This document shows, in pieces, positions 25,130 through 34,259 of a stretch of DNA of 64,000 nucleotides (positions are counted from its first letter, which is position 1; each line of letters starts with the position of its first letter). The notes under the pieces were generated by a model. It was not told where the DNA came from. It ran no database searches and saw only the letters and a list, made by a program, of their open reading frames with translations. The stretch covers positions 124,001-188,000 of the forward strand of contig JBDHWQ010000001.1 of NCBI GenBank assembly GCA_039810245.1, in the 5' to 3' direction. Origin of the DNA: CALDSL01 sp039810245. GTDB taxonomy: Bacteria; Chloroflexota; Anaerolineae; Anaerolineales; Anaerolineaceae. The translations under genes were made by a program, and so were the position numbers.

Positions 25130-26524
25130 ATGGCCAATTTCCTCGCTTTCCCAAAAAACTTTCTGTGGGGTACAGCGGCTTCCGCGTATCAGATTGAAGG
25201 CGCGGCGCAGGAAGATGGCAAGGGTACGTCTATCTGGGATGTGTTTGCGCACCAGGAAGGCAGGACTTACCTGGGCCACACCGGCGACGTGGCCGTGGAC
25301 CATTATCACCGCTACGCGGAAGACATCGGCATTATGCGCAGCCTGGGCCTGAACTGCTACAGGTTCTCCGTGGCGTGGACGCGCATCCTACCGGATGGGC
25401 GCGGCCAGGTCAACGCGAAGGGCCTGGATTTTTACGACCGCCTGGTGGACACCTTGCTGGAAAATCACATTGAGCCGATCCTGACCCTGTTCCATTATGA
25501 CCTGCCGCAGGCGTTGCAGGAAAAAGGCGGCTGGCCCAGCCGCGACACTGCGTATGCCTTTCAGGACTACGCTGCCGTGTTGAGCGAGCATTTTTCCGAC
25601 CGTGTGACGTGGTGGATCACGCACAACGAGCCCATCGTCACCGCGATGATGGGTCACCTGAGCGGCGAGCATGCCCCCGGGATACGCGATCTGGTGTGTA
25701 CCATGGCCGCGACGCACCACCTGCTGCTATCGCATGGGCTGGCGGCGCAGGCCATTCGCGCTGGCGCGCGGCGCGACCTGCAGGTGGGTATCGCGCTCAA
25801 CCTCAACCCGGTATATCCGGCGCGTGACTGCGACGAAGACCGCGCCGCCGCTGCGCGCTATGATATGCTGCTCAACCGCACCACCCTCGACCCGATCCTG
25901 CTGGGCAAATATCCGCAAGAGCTGCTGGATCTGGCCGGCCCGTTCCTGCCCACCATCCACCCGGATGATATGGAGATCATATCCACCCCACTGGACTTTT
26001 TGGGCGTCAACTATTACACCCGAGCGGTGGTGCAGCATAACCCGGATGTGCCGCTGATAGAGCTCAACGATGTGCGCCCTACTGATAGCAGCTATTCGCA
26101 GATGTGGGAAATCTACCCGCGCGGCATTGCCGACCTGGTGCTGCGCATCTGGAATGATTATCACCCGCGCCAGATCTTCCTGACCGAAAACGGTGTTTGC
26201 GTTCCAGACGGCGTGGACTTTGATGGCCAGGACCGCGACAGCCGCCGCATCCAGTATCTCCAGGACCATCTGGCCGAGCTGCACAAGGTCTTCGAGGCGG
26301 GCGTACCGCTGATCGGTTACCTGGTGTGGTCGCTGCTGGATAACTTCGAATGGGCGCTGGGTTACGATAAGCGTTTTGGGCTGGTGCACGTTGATTTTCA
26401 AACACTCAAACGTACCATCAAGAACAGCGGCTTTTGGTACCGCAACGTGATCCGCGACGGCGGCTTCACCCCACAGGAGTTCTACCGTGAAATCGGGGTG
26501 AACGGTGATGCGAAAGGTTCGTGA
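25130..26524 (+). CDS. Glycoside hydrolase family 1 beta-glucosidase
   Basis: Hydrolyses beta-linked disaccharides or glycosides, probably in the cytoplasm since no signal peptide is present. The 464-residue protein begins 'FPKNFLWGTAASAYQIEGAAQEDGKG', the GH1 N-terminal signature, has the acid/base Glu167 in 'ITHNEP' and the nucleophile Glu353 in 'FLTENGVC'. The C-terminal 'GYLVWSLLDNFEWALGYDKRFGLVHVDF' is also family-typical. The frame starts seven codons earlier, but the ATG at 25130 follows AGGAGA and fits the fold. The next gene is three bases away. Confidence 0.95.
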   Translation: MANFLAFPKNFLWGTAASAYQIEGAAQEDGKGTSIWDVFAHQEGRTYLGHTGDVAVDHYHRYAEDIGIMRSLGLNCYRFSVAWTRILPDGRGQVNAKGLDFYDRLVDTLLENHIEPILTLFHYDLPQALQEKGGWPSRDTAYAFQDYAAVLSEHFSDRVTWWITHNEPIVTAMMGHLSGEHAPGIRDLVCTMAATHHLLLSHGLAAQAIRAGARRDLQVGIALNLNPVYPARDCDEDRAAAARYDMLLNRTTLDPILLGKYPQELLDLAGPFLPTIHPDDMEIISTPLDFLGVNYYTRAVVQHNPDVPLIELNDVRPTDSSYSQMWEIYPRGIADLVLRIWNDYHPRQIFLTENGVCVPDGVDFDGQDRDSRRIQYLQDHLAELHKVFEAGVPLIGYLVWSLLDNFEWALGYDKRFGLVHVDFQTLKRTIKNSGFWYRNVIRDGGFTPQEFYREIGVNGDAKGS

Positions 26525-26527
26525 ATA

Positions 26528-27457
26528 ATGACTGAGTTGGAAGAACAACCTACGCTTGCCGGCCGCTTCCACGGCTGCCTGTTGGGGCTGGCAGTTGGGG
26601 ATGCGCTGGGCACCACGCTGGAGTTCACCCAGCGTGGGCATTTCCTTCCGCTGACCGACATGATCGGTGGCGGGCCATTTGGCTTGCAGCCCGGCCAGTG
26701 GACCGACGACACATCGATGGCGCTGTGCCTGGCCACCAGCCTTGTGGAATGCGGTCGCTTCGACGCCCGCGACCAGATGGAGCGCTACTGGCGTTGGTAC
26801 AGCCACGGCTATCTGTCCAGCACCGGGCGCTGCTTTGACATTGGTGGCGCCACGCGGCAAGCCCTGGAGCAGTACCACCGCAGCGGCGAGCCGTTTAGCG
26901 GCTCCAGCGACCCGCAATCCGCCGGCAATGGCTCCATCATGCGGCTTGCGCCGGTGGTCTTGTTTTATTACCCGGACCGTGACCAGGTGGTTGGATACAG
27001 CGCGCAAAGCTCACGCACCACGCACGCCGCGCAGGAATGCCTGGATGCGTGCAGGTTGATGGGCCATATCCTGTATCACCTGCTGGACGGCGCGCAGAAA
27101 AATGATGCCCTGGCAGCAGTGCGCGGCATGGCGCTGGCGTCGCCCAGGGTAGGCGCCATTGCCGCGGGCAGCTACGCGCGCAAATCGATCGATGAAATTC
27201 GCGGCTCCGGCTACGTGGTCGACAGCCTGGAAGCCGCGCTGTGGTGCTTCTGGCATACCGGCAGCTTTACGGATGCCGTACTGCAGGCTGCCAACCTGGG
27301 AGACGACGCCGACACCACCGCCGCAGTGTGCGGCCAATTCGCCGGCGCGTATTACGGCGAGCACGGCATCCCTGCCCGCTGGCTGGAGCGCCTCGCCATG
27401 CGCGACGAGATCACCCGCCTGGCGGATGGATTAAAGGAAAAAGCTGGTCTAGGGTAA
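26528..27457 (+). CDS. ADP-ribosylglycohydrolase family protein
   Basis: Removes ADP-ribose from proteins or small molecules using two metal ions. The 309-residue protein has 'GCLLGLAVGDALGTTLEF' (17-33), the metal-binding TDDT (59-62), 'GNGSIMRLAPV', and the C-terminal metal motif 'NLGDDADTTAAVCGQFAGAYYG' (about 255-275), so both metal sites look intact. Third gene of an operon with the HAD protein and beta-glucosidase; why it is linked to sugar hydrolysis is unclear. No terminator with a good U-run follows. Confidence 0.92.
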   Translation: MTELEEQPTLAGRFHGCLLGLAVGDALGTTLEFTQRGHFLPLTDMIGGGPFGLQPGQWTDDTSMALCLATSLVECGRFDARDQMERYWRWYSHGYLSSTGRCFDIGGATRQALEQYHRSGEPFSGSSDPQSAGNGSIMRLAPVVLFYYPDRDQVVGYSAQSSRTTHAAQECLDACRLMGHILYHLLDGAQKNDALAAVRGMALASPRVGAIAAGSYARKSIDEIRGSGYVVDSLEAALWCFWHTGSFTDAVLQAANLGDDADTTAAVCGQFAGAYYGEHGIPARWLERLAMRDEITRLADGLKEKAGLG

Positions 27458-27540
27458 AGCGCCAGCGGTGGATGCGCCTCGGCGCACCAAGCCGTGGCAT
27501 GTTGCGTTAACGCTCTTACTGGGTTTGGCCTGAGCCTTGT

Positions 27541-27558
27541 GCACCCCCCACAGGGTGC
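27541..27558. repeat. Short hairpin in the intergenic region
   Basis: GCACCC / GGGTGC (27541-27546 with 27553-27558) around CCCACA, followed by TCTTCG. A smaller hairpin TGCGCC-TC-GGCGCA lies at 27473-27486. Either might slow polymerase after the ADP-ribosylglycohydrolase gene; neither has a U-tract. Otherwise 27458-27634 shows nothing I recognise. Confidence 0.35.
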
Positions 27559-27634
27559 TCTTCGAGCTGGCGTGCCCTCCAGTCGTTTTCTGGTCGCGCT
27601 CTTAACCATCACCTCGCGAAACTTTACATTTAAC

Positions 27635-27674
27635 TTGACAGTAATCATGACTGCTGTTATAATACTGTCATGAT
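27635..27674 (+). promoter_or_regulatory. Consensus promoter with nested operator-like repeats for the MerR-VIT operon
   Basis: Perfect TTGACA (27635-27640) and perfect TATAAT (27658-27663) with 17-bp spacing. TGACAGTA (27636-27643) is mirrored by TACTGTCA (27663-27670), and ATCATGAC (27644-27651) by GTCATGAT (27667-27674). These arms cover the -35, the start of the spacer and the transcription start, fitting a repressor site, probably for the MerR protein encoded next. Confidence 0.8.
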
Positions 27675-27690
27675 AGATCAAGGAGAGACG

Positions 27691-28176
27691 ATGGACGGAC
27701 CCGAATACTCCATTCAGGAAATCTGCGACCGCACCGGGCTGCCGCGGCGCACGATCCACTTTTACACCCAGCAGGGGCTGCTACCACCTCCGGCCGGGGC
27801 CGGGCTGGGCGCGCGCTATTCAGACGTTCATCTGCAGCGGCTGCGGTTGATCCCGCTGCTGCGCCGGCGGGGGCTACGGCTGGACCAGATCCGCGAGCGC
27901 TTCCAACAGTCCTCGCTCGAAGAGCTCGAGCGCCTGATTGATGAGCCTTCAATCGCGACGCCGGCGCCGGAAATGCGCGAAGCGCAAAATATGCCGCGTG
28001 CCGCGCGCGCGCAGACGGCATACCATCACTACCCGCTCTCCGCTGGGATCACGCTGGTGGTGCCGGCCGTGCTCAATTCGTATGACCGCCAGAAGGTGGC
28101 TGCGCTGCTGGAAGCCGCGGCCAAAATTTTTCGTGAGAACAGCCTGCCATCTCAACCCCGACTTACCAAGGATTAA
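27691..28176 (+). CDS. MerR-family transcriptional regulator
   Basis: The 161-residue protein starts with a MerR winged helix-turn-helix: 'YSIQEICDRTGLPRRTIHFYTQQGLLPPP' (6-34) and 'YSDVHLQRLRLIPLLRRRGLRLDQIRERF'. No cysteine pair for metal sensing is visible. The C-terminal part ('YHHYPLSAGITLVVPAVLNSYDRQKVAALLEAAAKIF') could be an effector or oligomerisation domain. An upstream in-frame ATG (27670) lies at the predicted transcription start; the ATG at 27691 has AGGAG and is preferred. The normal 17-bp promoter spacing and overlapping repeats suggest repression of its own operon instead of classical MerR untwisting activation. Confidence 0.88.
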   Translation: MDGPEYSIQEICDRTGLPRRTIHFYTQQGLLPPPAGAGLGARYSDVHLQRLRLIPLLRRRGLRLDQIRERFQQSSLEELERLIDEPSIATPAPEMREAQNMPRAARAQTAYHHYPLSAGITLVVPAVLNSYDRQKVAALLEAAAKIFRENSLPSQPRLTKD

Positions 28177-28186
28177 GGAGCCGCGC

Positions 28187-30592
28187 ATGAGCAACCCCCG
28201 TACCATAAAAGAAGTCCCGTTTGGCATGATCACATTGCCGGGCGAACTTCGCAGCGCATTCCCGTTGGAGCGCACGCGCGTGACCGGGCAGATCACCGGC
28301 TCTATCGCCTCGCTGATGGTGGAGCAGCACTTCCGCAACGAGCTGAGCCAGGCGGCGGAAATCGAATATCTCTTCCCCCTGCCCGAGACGGCAGCCGTGT
28401 TCGGCTTTGAACTGCGCCTCGGCGAACGCAACGTACATGGCGAGATACAAGAGCTGGAACAGGCGCGCGAGCGCTATGACTTCGCCAAACACAGCGGCCA
28501 ACAGGCCGCCCTGGTGGAGCAGCGCCGCCCCAACCTGTTTGCCGTAAAGGTAGCCAACGTGCTGCCCGGAAAACCGGTCATCGCCAGCCTGCGCTATACC
28601 GACGCACTGCGCTACGTGGATAACCAGTGGGAATTTATTTTCCCGATGGGCCTCACCCCGCGCTACCACGCGCCGGGGCATCCGCAGGAAGCCGAAGGTA
28701 CCGACTTCCCCGTGGCCGCTCGCGGCGAAGACATAGGCCCGGTGGAGATTAGCCTGGCACTTAACTGCGGCCTCGACTGCCCCGAGCCCACCAGCCCTTC
28801 TCACGACCTGCGCGTGCAGCGGTTGGACGCGGGCCGTTTCCAGGTAGCGCTGGCGGAGCAAGCCATTCCCGACCACGACCTGGTGCTGCGCTTTGGTTCG
28901 GCGTTAGACCAATATCGGGTGACGGCGTACCGGCACAGCGATGCAGAAGGCGATACTTTCCTGATCAACCTGCTGCCAACCTTACCATTCGACCAAATGC
29001 GTCTGCCGCCCCAGCGCGAGTTCATTTTTGTGCTCGACCGTTCCGGCTCGATGATGGGTGAGCCGATCGCGCAGGCACGGAACGCGCTGCGCGCCTCCCT
29101 GCGCGCGCTCAGCCCGGATGACACCTTTCGCATCCTGCTGTTTGATAATGAAATGGAATGGTACCAGCTTGAGCCCGCAGCGCTGTCTCAGGAAGCGCTG
29201 GACGAGGTAGATGCATACCTCAGCGGGGTGGAAGGGCGCGGCGGAACGGATATCATCACCGCGCTGGAGAGCGCATTAAGCGTGCCGGCCAGCCGGAAAC
29301 ACGAACGCTATGTGGTCTTTTTGACCGACGGGGCCGTCTCGGCGGAAGCGCGCGCACTGGAACAGGTACGCAGGCACATTGGCAAGGCCCGGCTGTTCAC
29401 CTTTGGCATCGGGCCATCGGTCAACCGCGCGCTGCTGCGCCAGCTGGCCACGTTGGGGCGCGGCGCGTCGGAGTTATTGCAATTAGACGAGGATATCGAG
29501 GGTGCGATTATCCGCTTCCAGGATCGCGTATCCTTCCCGGTCACCACCGATCTCAGCCTGGAATGGGCCAGCGCGAAGGTGTGGGACGTTTCTCCAGCGC
29601 GCCTGCCCGACCTGTACCGCGGCGACCCGATCACAGTCACCGGGAAGATGGCAGCAGAAGAGGGCACGCGGCCGGTTGCCATCCTGCGCGGTAAAGAAGA
29701 CGGCGCAAATGTGCGCTATGAACAGGAAATTATGCTGGTGGAAGAACCGGCTATCGCCCGGCTGTGGGCGCGCGGCCGCATCCAGGAAATCATTGACCGG
29801 CGCGATATGGGCGAGCTTTCCCCCGAAGCGGCGCGCGATGAATTTCTGCGGCTGGCACTGCGCCACCAGCTCCTCAGCCCGGTCACAGCATTGGTGGCCG
29901 TGGACGATGAAATCGTGGCTGCCGGCGGCCAGCCGGTGGTGATCGCGGTGGCGCAGCCACTGCCCCAGGGGTTGGATATGGCTGGCTTCCAGGCAGCCAT
30001 GCCGCCATCCAGCATGCCTATGCCGCGTGGGTTCAACCCGTTGGTGAACGCCATGCAATCGTTCAGCGCCCCGGCGCGCGCCAAAAACGCGCCACGCCAG
30101 CTTCAGGAAAGTGCTGCACCAACACCGGAACTGGCCTTGCGCCGTGAAGATGTGCTGCGCGCCCTGGCACGCGCGCAGCGTGCCAACGGCTCGTGGGATG
30201 ATGACGTGGAGTTCACCTCGTCGGCGCTGCTGGCTTTTGTGCGCAACGGGCACACCACCCACGCTGGCACCTTCCGGCGGCAGCTAAGCAAAGCCGCGGC
30301 CTGGCTGGCCACGGCGCAGGCTACCGGGCGGGCAGCATCCATGCGTGCGGTGGTGCTGTCTGAGCTGGCGCAAAAGACCGGCAGCCAGGAGCAGCAGGCG
30401 CTGGCGGAGAGCGCGGCGCAGGCCGCCCCACCCGTCCAGCCAGCCGGAGACTTCCCCGCGCTGGTAGAAAGTATCGAGTTGCTGCGCGACGCGGCGCTTG
30501 TGAACCGCGCTGTCAGCATCTCGCCACGCCTGCTGCGCGACCGTTCGCGACTACTCATCCTGGCCTGGGCGGCGAGTATTCCGCAAGCCTGA
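28187..30592 (+). CDS. VIT and von Willebrand factor A domain protein, cytosolic
   Basis: Function unknown; VIT/VWA proteins are adhesion- or complex-forming proteins related to inter-alpha-trypsin inhibitor heavy chains. The 801-residue chain has a VIT domain (about 10-130; 'VTGQITGSIASLMVEQHFRN', 'EIEYLFPLPETAAVFGFELRLGERNVHGEI'), a VWA domain with MIDAS 'DRSGSMMGEP' near residue 284 and 'GRGGTDIITALESAL', and a C-terminal region with 'RANGSWDDDVEFTSSALLAFV', resembling an alpha-toroid prenyltransferase/squalene-cyclase repeat. No signal peptide or C-terminal anchor was seen, so it should stay in the cytosol. The ATG at 28187 follows AAGGAG, 10 bp after the MerR gene. Confidence 0.88.
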   Translation: MSNPRTIKEVPFGMITLPGELRSAFPLERTRVTGQITGSIASLMVEQHFRNELSQAAEIEYLFPLPETAAVFGFELRLGERNVHGEIQELEQARERYDFAKHSGQQAALVEQRRPNLFAVKVANVLPGKPVIASLRYTDALRYVDNQWEFIFPMGLTPRYHAPGHPQEAEGTDFPVAARGEDIGPVEISLALNCGLDCPEPTSPSHDLRVQRLDAGRFQVALAEQAIPDHDLVLRFGSALDQYRVTAYRHSDAEGDTFLINLLPTLPFDQMRLPPQREFIFVLDRSGSMMGEPIAQARNALRASLRALSPDDTFRILLFDNEMEWYQLEPAALSQEALDEVDAYLSGVEGRGGTDIITALESALSVPASRKHERYVVFLTDGAVSAEARALEQVRRHIGKARLFTFGIGPSVNRALLRQLATLGRGASELLQLDEDIEGAIIRFQDRVSFPVTTDLSLEWASAKVWDVSPARLPDLYRGDPITVTGKMAAEEGTRPVAILRGKEDGANVRYEQEIMLVEEPAIARLWARGRIQEIIDRRDMGELSPEAARDEFLRLALRHQLLSPVTALVAVDDEIVAAGGQPVVIAVAQPLPQGLDMAGFQAAMPPSSMPMPRGFNPLVNAMQSFSAPARAKNAPRQLQESAAPTPELALRREDVLRALARAQRANGSWDDDVEFTSSALLAFVRNGHTTHAGTFRRQLSKAAAWLATAQATGRAASMRAVVLSELAQKTGSQEQQALAESAAQAAPPVQPAGDFPALVESIELLRDAALVNRAVSISPRLLRDRSRLLILAWAASIPQA

Positions 30593-30612
30593 CGCCAGAA
30601 TCCGAAACCGAG

Positions 30613-30647
30613 CCGGCATCTCGCCTGTCATGGGAGATGCCGGTTTT
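30613..30647 (+). terminator. Intrinsic terminator of the MerR-VIT operon
   Basis: Ten-bp stem CCGGCATCTC / GAGATGCCGG (30613-30622 with 30634-30643), followed by TTTTCTG. Confidence 0.8.
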
Positions 30648-30680
30648 CTGCAAAATTGTGCGAAATAGCTTATCGCAAGC

Positions 30681-30710
30681 TTGCATTCCGACTGGTTTAA
30701 TGGTTATACT
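30681..30710 (+). promoter_or_regulatory. Promoter of rel
   Basis: TTGCAT (30681-30686) and TATACT (30705-30710) with 18-bp spacing. Predicted start about 45 bp ahead of the rel ATG. Confidence 0.55.
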
Positions 30711-30761
30711 CTATGCTAATCCTCGAAAAGTCGCAAACAACCCTGCTGCGTAGGAAGAGCC

Positions 30762-33002
30762 ATGAAGATCGACAGCCTGATGGAAGTTTTACCAGATGCT
30801 TATACCGCGATCGACCGCGACCATGTCCTCAAAGCATATCGCTTTGCGGAACAGGCCCACGCGGGACAAAAACGCGCGTCTGGTGAGCCTTACATCACGC
30901 ACTGTGTGGCAGTGGCCGCCATCCTGGCCGAGCTGCGCGTGCCGCCCGCGGTGGTCATGGCCGCGCTGCTGCATGATACGGTTGAGGATACCCCTGTCAC
31001 GCTTTCCGACCTGCGACGCGAGTTTGGCGATGAAGTCACCAAGCTGGTGGATGGCGTCACCAAACTGACCAACCTGCCGCGTGTCTCGCGGGCAGATCAA
31101 CCGGTGAGCGATGGCGCTCCGGTGGTGGAAGAACCGGTACTGGCCGGCCGGCCGGATATTGACGATATCAACTTTGGCGCAGAAATTAGCCCGCGCGGGC
31201 GCAAGCGTGATATGACTTCTGAGACGCTGCGCAAAACCTTTTTGGCCATGGGCGACGATATCCGTGTGGTGCTGATCAAACTGGCCGACCGGGTGCACAA
31301 TATGCGCACCCTGGGTTATATGCCCGAGGCCAAGCGCAAGCGCATCGCCAAACAAACCCTGGATATCTTCGCTCCACTGGCAAATCGCCTGGGCATCTGG
31401 CAGATGAAGTGGGAGCTGGAAGACCTGGCGTTCCGCTACCTTGAGCCAGAACGATATAAAGAAATTGCCGAAAACCTGGCAGCGCGCCGGCCCGACCGGG
31501 AAAAGCAGGTGGCGCAAATCATCCAGCGCGTGCAGGAAGTGCTGGCGCAGATCAATATCCAGGCCGAAATCAGCGGGCGCCCCAAGCACATTTACTCGAT
31601 CTATCACAAGATGCTCGAGAAGAATCGCCCGTTCGATATGGTGCGCGACGTGCGCGGTATCCGTTTAATTGTGGACAGCGTGCAGGATTGCTACTCCGCG
31701 TTGGGTGTGATTCACACCCACTGGCGGCCGATCCCGCACGAATTTGATGATTATATCGCCGCGCCCAAAGACAACTTTTACCAATCGCTGCATACGGCAG
31801 TACTTTGGGATGATGGCAAGCCGCTGGAAGTGCAGATCCGCACGAAAGAAATGCACCAGAATGCAGAGTATGGCATCGCGGCGCACTGGCGCTACAAAGA
31901 GCATGGCCGGCGCGACGAAGCCTATGAGCGGCGTATTTCCTATATCCGCAAGCTGATGGATTGGCGCACCGACGTGGACGACGCGGCCGAATTCATGGAC
32001 AGCATGCAAACGGACGTGTTCCAGGACCGGGTGTATACCTTCACTCCGCGCGGCGATATCATTGATCTGCCGGCCGGTGCTACTCCCATCGACTTCGCCT
32101 ATCATGTGCACACGGATGTAGGCCACCGCTGCCGCGGCGCCAAGGTCAACAGCAAACTGGTGACCCTGGACTATACACTCAAAACCGGCGACCAGGTTGA
32201 AATTCTCACCGCCAAGCAGGGTGGGCCCAGTCGCGATTGGCTGAATTCCAACCTGGGGCTGATCAAAACCCAGCGCGCCCGCGCCAAGGTCAAGCAGTGG
32301 TTCAAGCAACAGGACCGCGAGCAGAACCTATCGCAGGGCAAGATCATCATGGAGCGCGAGATACGCCGTCTGGGCCTCGCGGATGTCAACCTCGACCTGC
32401 TGGCACACGACTTCGAATATCACGGCATCGACGACCTGTACGTGGGTGTGGGCTGCGGTGATGTTTCCATCGGGCGGGTGATTAATAAGCTGTCGGAGGC
32501 GGAAAAAGCGCGCCAGGAAATGGAAAAGGCGCTCACCCCGCACCCGGAATCCAAAAAATCGAGCAACGCGGTCAACGTGGTAGGGCTGAAAGACATCCTC
32601 AGCACCATGGCGCGCTGCTGCAATCCCGCTCCGGGTGATGAAATCATCGGATATGTCACCCGCGGCCGCGGCGCAACCATCCACCGCCAGGACTGTCCCA
32701 ATATCCTGCGACTGCGCGATCGCGACCGAATCGTCAAGGTCTCGTGGGGCGAAGCCAAACATACCTTCCCGGTGTCAGTCGAGATTAAAGCCTTCGATCG
32801 CCAGGGGCTGCTGGTAGATATCTCGAGCGTGTTGAATAATGAGAATATCAACCTGGTTGACATTAACCTGAAAGTCAACCATAATCACGCCGTCATTCAC
32901 CTCGTCCTGGAAGTTGGGGACATTGAACAGCTCAGCCGCGTGCTGACCAGGATTGAGAACCTGCCCAACGTCATGGAAGCGTACCGCTACAAACCGGGAT
33001 AA
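30762..33002 (+). CDS. rel: Bifunctional (p)ppGpp synthetase/hydrolase Rel
   Basis: Makes and destroys the alarmone (p)ppGpp in the stringent response. The 746-residue protein has an intact hydrolase HD domain (His47, His71-Asp72, Glu75-Asp76 in 'ALLHDTVEDT'), the synthetase domain ('GRPKHIYSIYHKM', 'VRDVRGIRLIV', 'PKDNFYQSLHTAVLW'), a TGS domain ('VYTFTPRGDIIDLPAGATPIDFAYHVH'), a conserved-cysteine region ('MARCCNPAPGDEIIGYVTRGRGATIHRQDCPN') and a C-terminal ACT domain. Both catalytic halves look functional, so it is probably the main RelA/SpoT homologue. GGAAGAG precedes the ATG. Confidence 0.96.
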   Translation: MKIDSLMEVLPDAYTAIDRDHVLKAYRFAEQAHAGQKRASGEPYITHCVAVAAILAELRVPPAVVMAALLHDTVEDTPVTLSDLRREFGDEVTKLVDGVTKLTNLPRVSRADQPVSDGAPVVEEPVLAGRPDIDDINFGAEISPRGRKRDMTSETLRKTFLAMGDDIRVVLIKLADRVHNMRTLGYMPEAKRKRIAKQTLDIFAPLANRLGIWQMKWELEDLAFRYLEPERYKEIAENLAARRPDREKQVAQIIQRVQEVLAQINIQAEISGRPKHIYSIYHKMLEKNRPFDMVRDVRGIRLIVDSVQDCYSALGVIHTHWRPIPHEFDDYIAAPKDNFYQSLHTAVLWDDGKPLEVQIRTKEMHQNAEYGIAAHWRYKEHGRRDEAYERRISYIRKLMDWRTDVDDAAEFMDSMQTDVFQDRVYTFTPRGDIIDLPAGATPIDFAYHVHTDVGHRCRGAKVNSKLVTLDYTLKTGDQVEILTAKQGGPSRDWLNSNLGLIKTQRARAKVKQWFKQQDREQNLSQGKIIMEREIRRLGLADVNLDLLAHDFEYHGIDDLYVGVGCGDVSIGRVINKLSEAEKARQEMEKALTPHPESKKSSNAVNVVGLKDILSTMARCCNPAPGDEIIGYVTRGRGATIHRQDCPNILRLRDRDRIVKVSWGEAKHTFPVSVEIKAFDRQGLLVDISSVLNNENINLVDINLKVNHNHAVIHLVLEVGDIEQLSRVLTRIENLPNVMEAYRYKPG

Positions 33003-33044
33003 ACCATCCCCTATAACCCCAATTCAAAGGATGGGAGAGCGTTT

Positions 33045-34259
33045 TTGAGCGATCTCTTACCCGTTGTAGAAGCCCAAAATCGAATCCGCGCGGCTTTCGC
33101 GCCGGTGGCTGCGCATTGGCTCGATCTGGCCGACGCGTTGGGTCGCGTGCTGGCGGAAGATGTTAGCGCCGCGCTGGATCTGCCGCCGTTCACCAATTCG
33201 AGCATGGACGGCTACGCCGTGCGCGCCGCGGACCTGGCACACGCTCCGGCGCGACTGCGCGTGGTGGCGGATATCCCCGCTGGCGTAGCGCCGGAACGCA
33301 CGATCGAACCGGGCGAGGCGGCACGCATAATGACCGGGGCCATGCTTCCACCCGGCGCAGATGCCGTAATCCCGGTAGAAGACACCCAGGCAGAAGGGGA
33401 TAGCGTGCTGGCGCAGAAGCAGGTGCAGCCCGGCGATTACCTGCGCCCGCGCGGCTCGGACCTGCAGGCCGGCGAAGTTGTGCTGCGCGCCGGCCACCGG
33501 CTGCGCGCGCAGGACCTGGGCCTGCTGGCAGCGCTGGGAGTAGCGCGGGTGCGTGCCTACCACAAGCCGCTCGTGGCGCTGCTCTCTTCTGGCGATGAGC
33601 TGGTGGCCCCCGGTGAGCCGTTAGGCCCGGGCAAGATTTACGATGCTAATAGCATCACGCTGGCGTCGCTGGTAGCCGAGAGCTGCGCTGAACTGCTGGC
33701 ACTGGGCGTGGCGCGCGATGACCCGGCGCAGGTGCGCGAACGGCTGGAGACAGCCGTCAGTCAGGGCGCGGATCTGATTCTGACCTCGGCCGGGGTGAGC
33801 GTGGGGGCGTTCGACTATGTGCGCGCCATCCTGGAACAGGAAGGGCGGCTGACTTTCTGGCGGGTGAACGTGCGCCCCGGCAAGCCGCTGGCGTTTGGGG
33901 CATATCATGGCGTGCCGGTCATCGGCCTGCCGGGTAACCCGGTTTCTGCCTTCGTTGGCTTTCTCATTTTCGTCACGCCGGCCATACACCGCCTGGCAGG
34001 CCTGCCAGAGCGCGCTCCCGTCACCGGCAGCGCCGTGCTGGAAGAAGCGCTTGAATCGGACGGCCGCGAAAGTTACCTGCGCGGCTCAGTCATCACCGTA
34101 GATGGACAAACAAGCGCTCGCCAGGCCAAAAACCAGAGTTCGGGCAATATCTATGCATTATCTCAGGCAAACGCTTTACTGATTGTGCCGTCTGGGGTAA
34201 AATCGCTCCCGGTCGGATCGGCTGTAAATTTTATCCGTATCGGTAACGAGGGCGAATGA
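33045..34259 (+). CDS. moeA: Molybdopterin molybdenumtransferase MoeA
   Basis: Inserts molybdate into adenylylated molybdopterin to finish Moco. The 404-residue protein shows 'LPPFTNSSMDGYAVRAADL', 'GEAARIMTGAMLPPGADAVIPVEDT', the MogA-like 'LLSSGDEL' domain, 'LTSAGVSVGAFDYV' and 'GLPGNPVSAFV', with a C-terminal beta domain. It starts at TTG after GGGAGAG. It overlaps the next gene by four bases (ATGA). A Mop-type molybdopterin-binding protein occurs elsewhere in the window (47.2 kb), so the cell uses molybdenum or tungsten enzymes. Confidence 0.95.
   Translation: MSDLLPVVEAQNRIRAAFAPVAAHWLDLADALGRVLAEDVSAALDLPPFTNSSMDGYAVRAADLAHAPARLRVVADIPAGVAPERTIEPGEAARIMTGAMLPPGADAVIPVEDTQAEGDSVLAQKQVQPGDYLRPRGSDLQAGEVVLRAGHRLRAQDLGLLAALGVARVRAYHKPLVALLSSGDELVAPGEPLGPGKIYDANSITLASLVAESCAELLALGVARDDPAQVRERLETAVSQGADLILTSAGVSVGAFDYVRAILEQEGRLTFWRVNVRPGKPLAFGAYHGVPVIGLPGNPVSAFVGFLIFVTPAIHRLAGLPERAPVTGSAVLEEALESDGRESYLRGSVITVDGQTSARQAKNQSSGNIYALSQANALLIVPSGVKSLPVGSAVNFIRIGNEGE

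Noticed and set aside
27938..28186. Longer N-terminus for the VIT/VWA protein starting inside the MerR gene
   Set aside because: The extension is an Arg/Cys-rich out-of-frame reading of the MerR gene; the ATG at 28187 has AAGGAG and starts the VIT domain.
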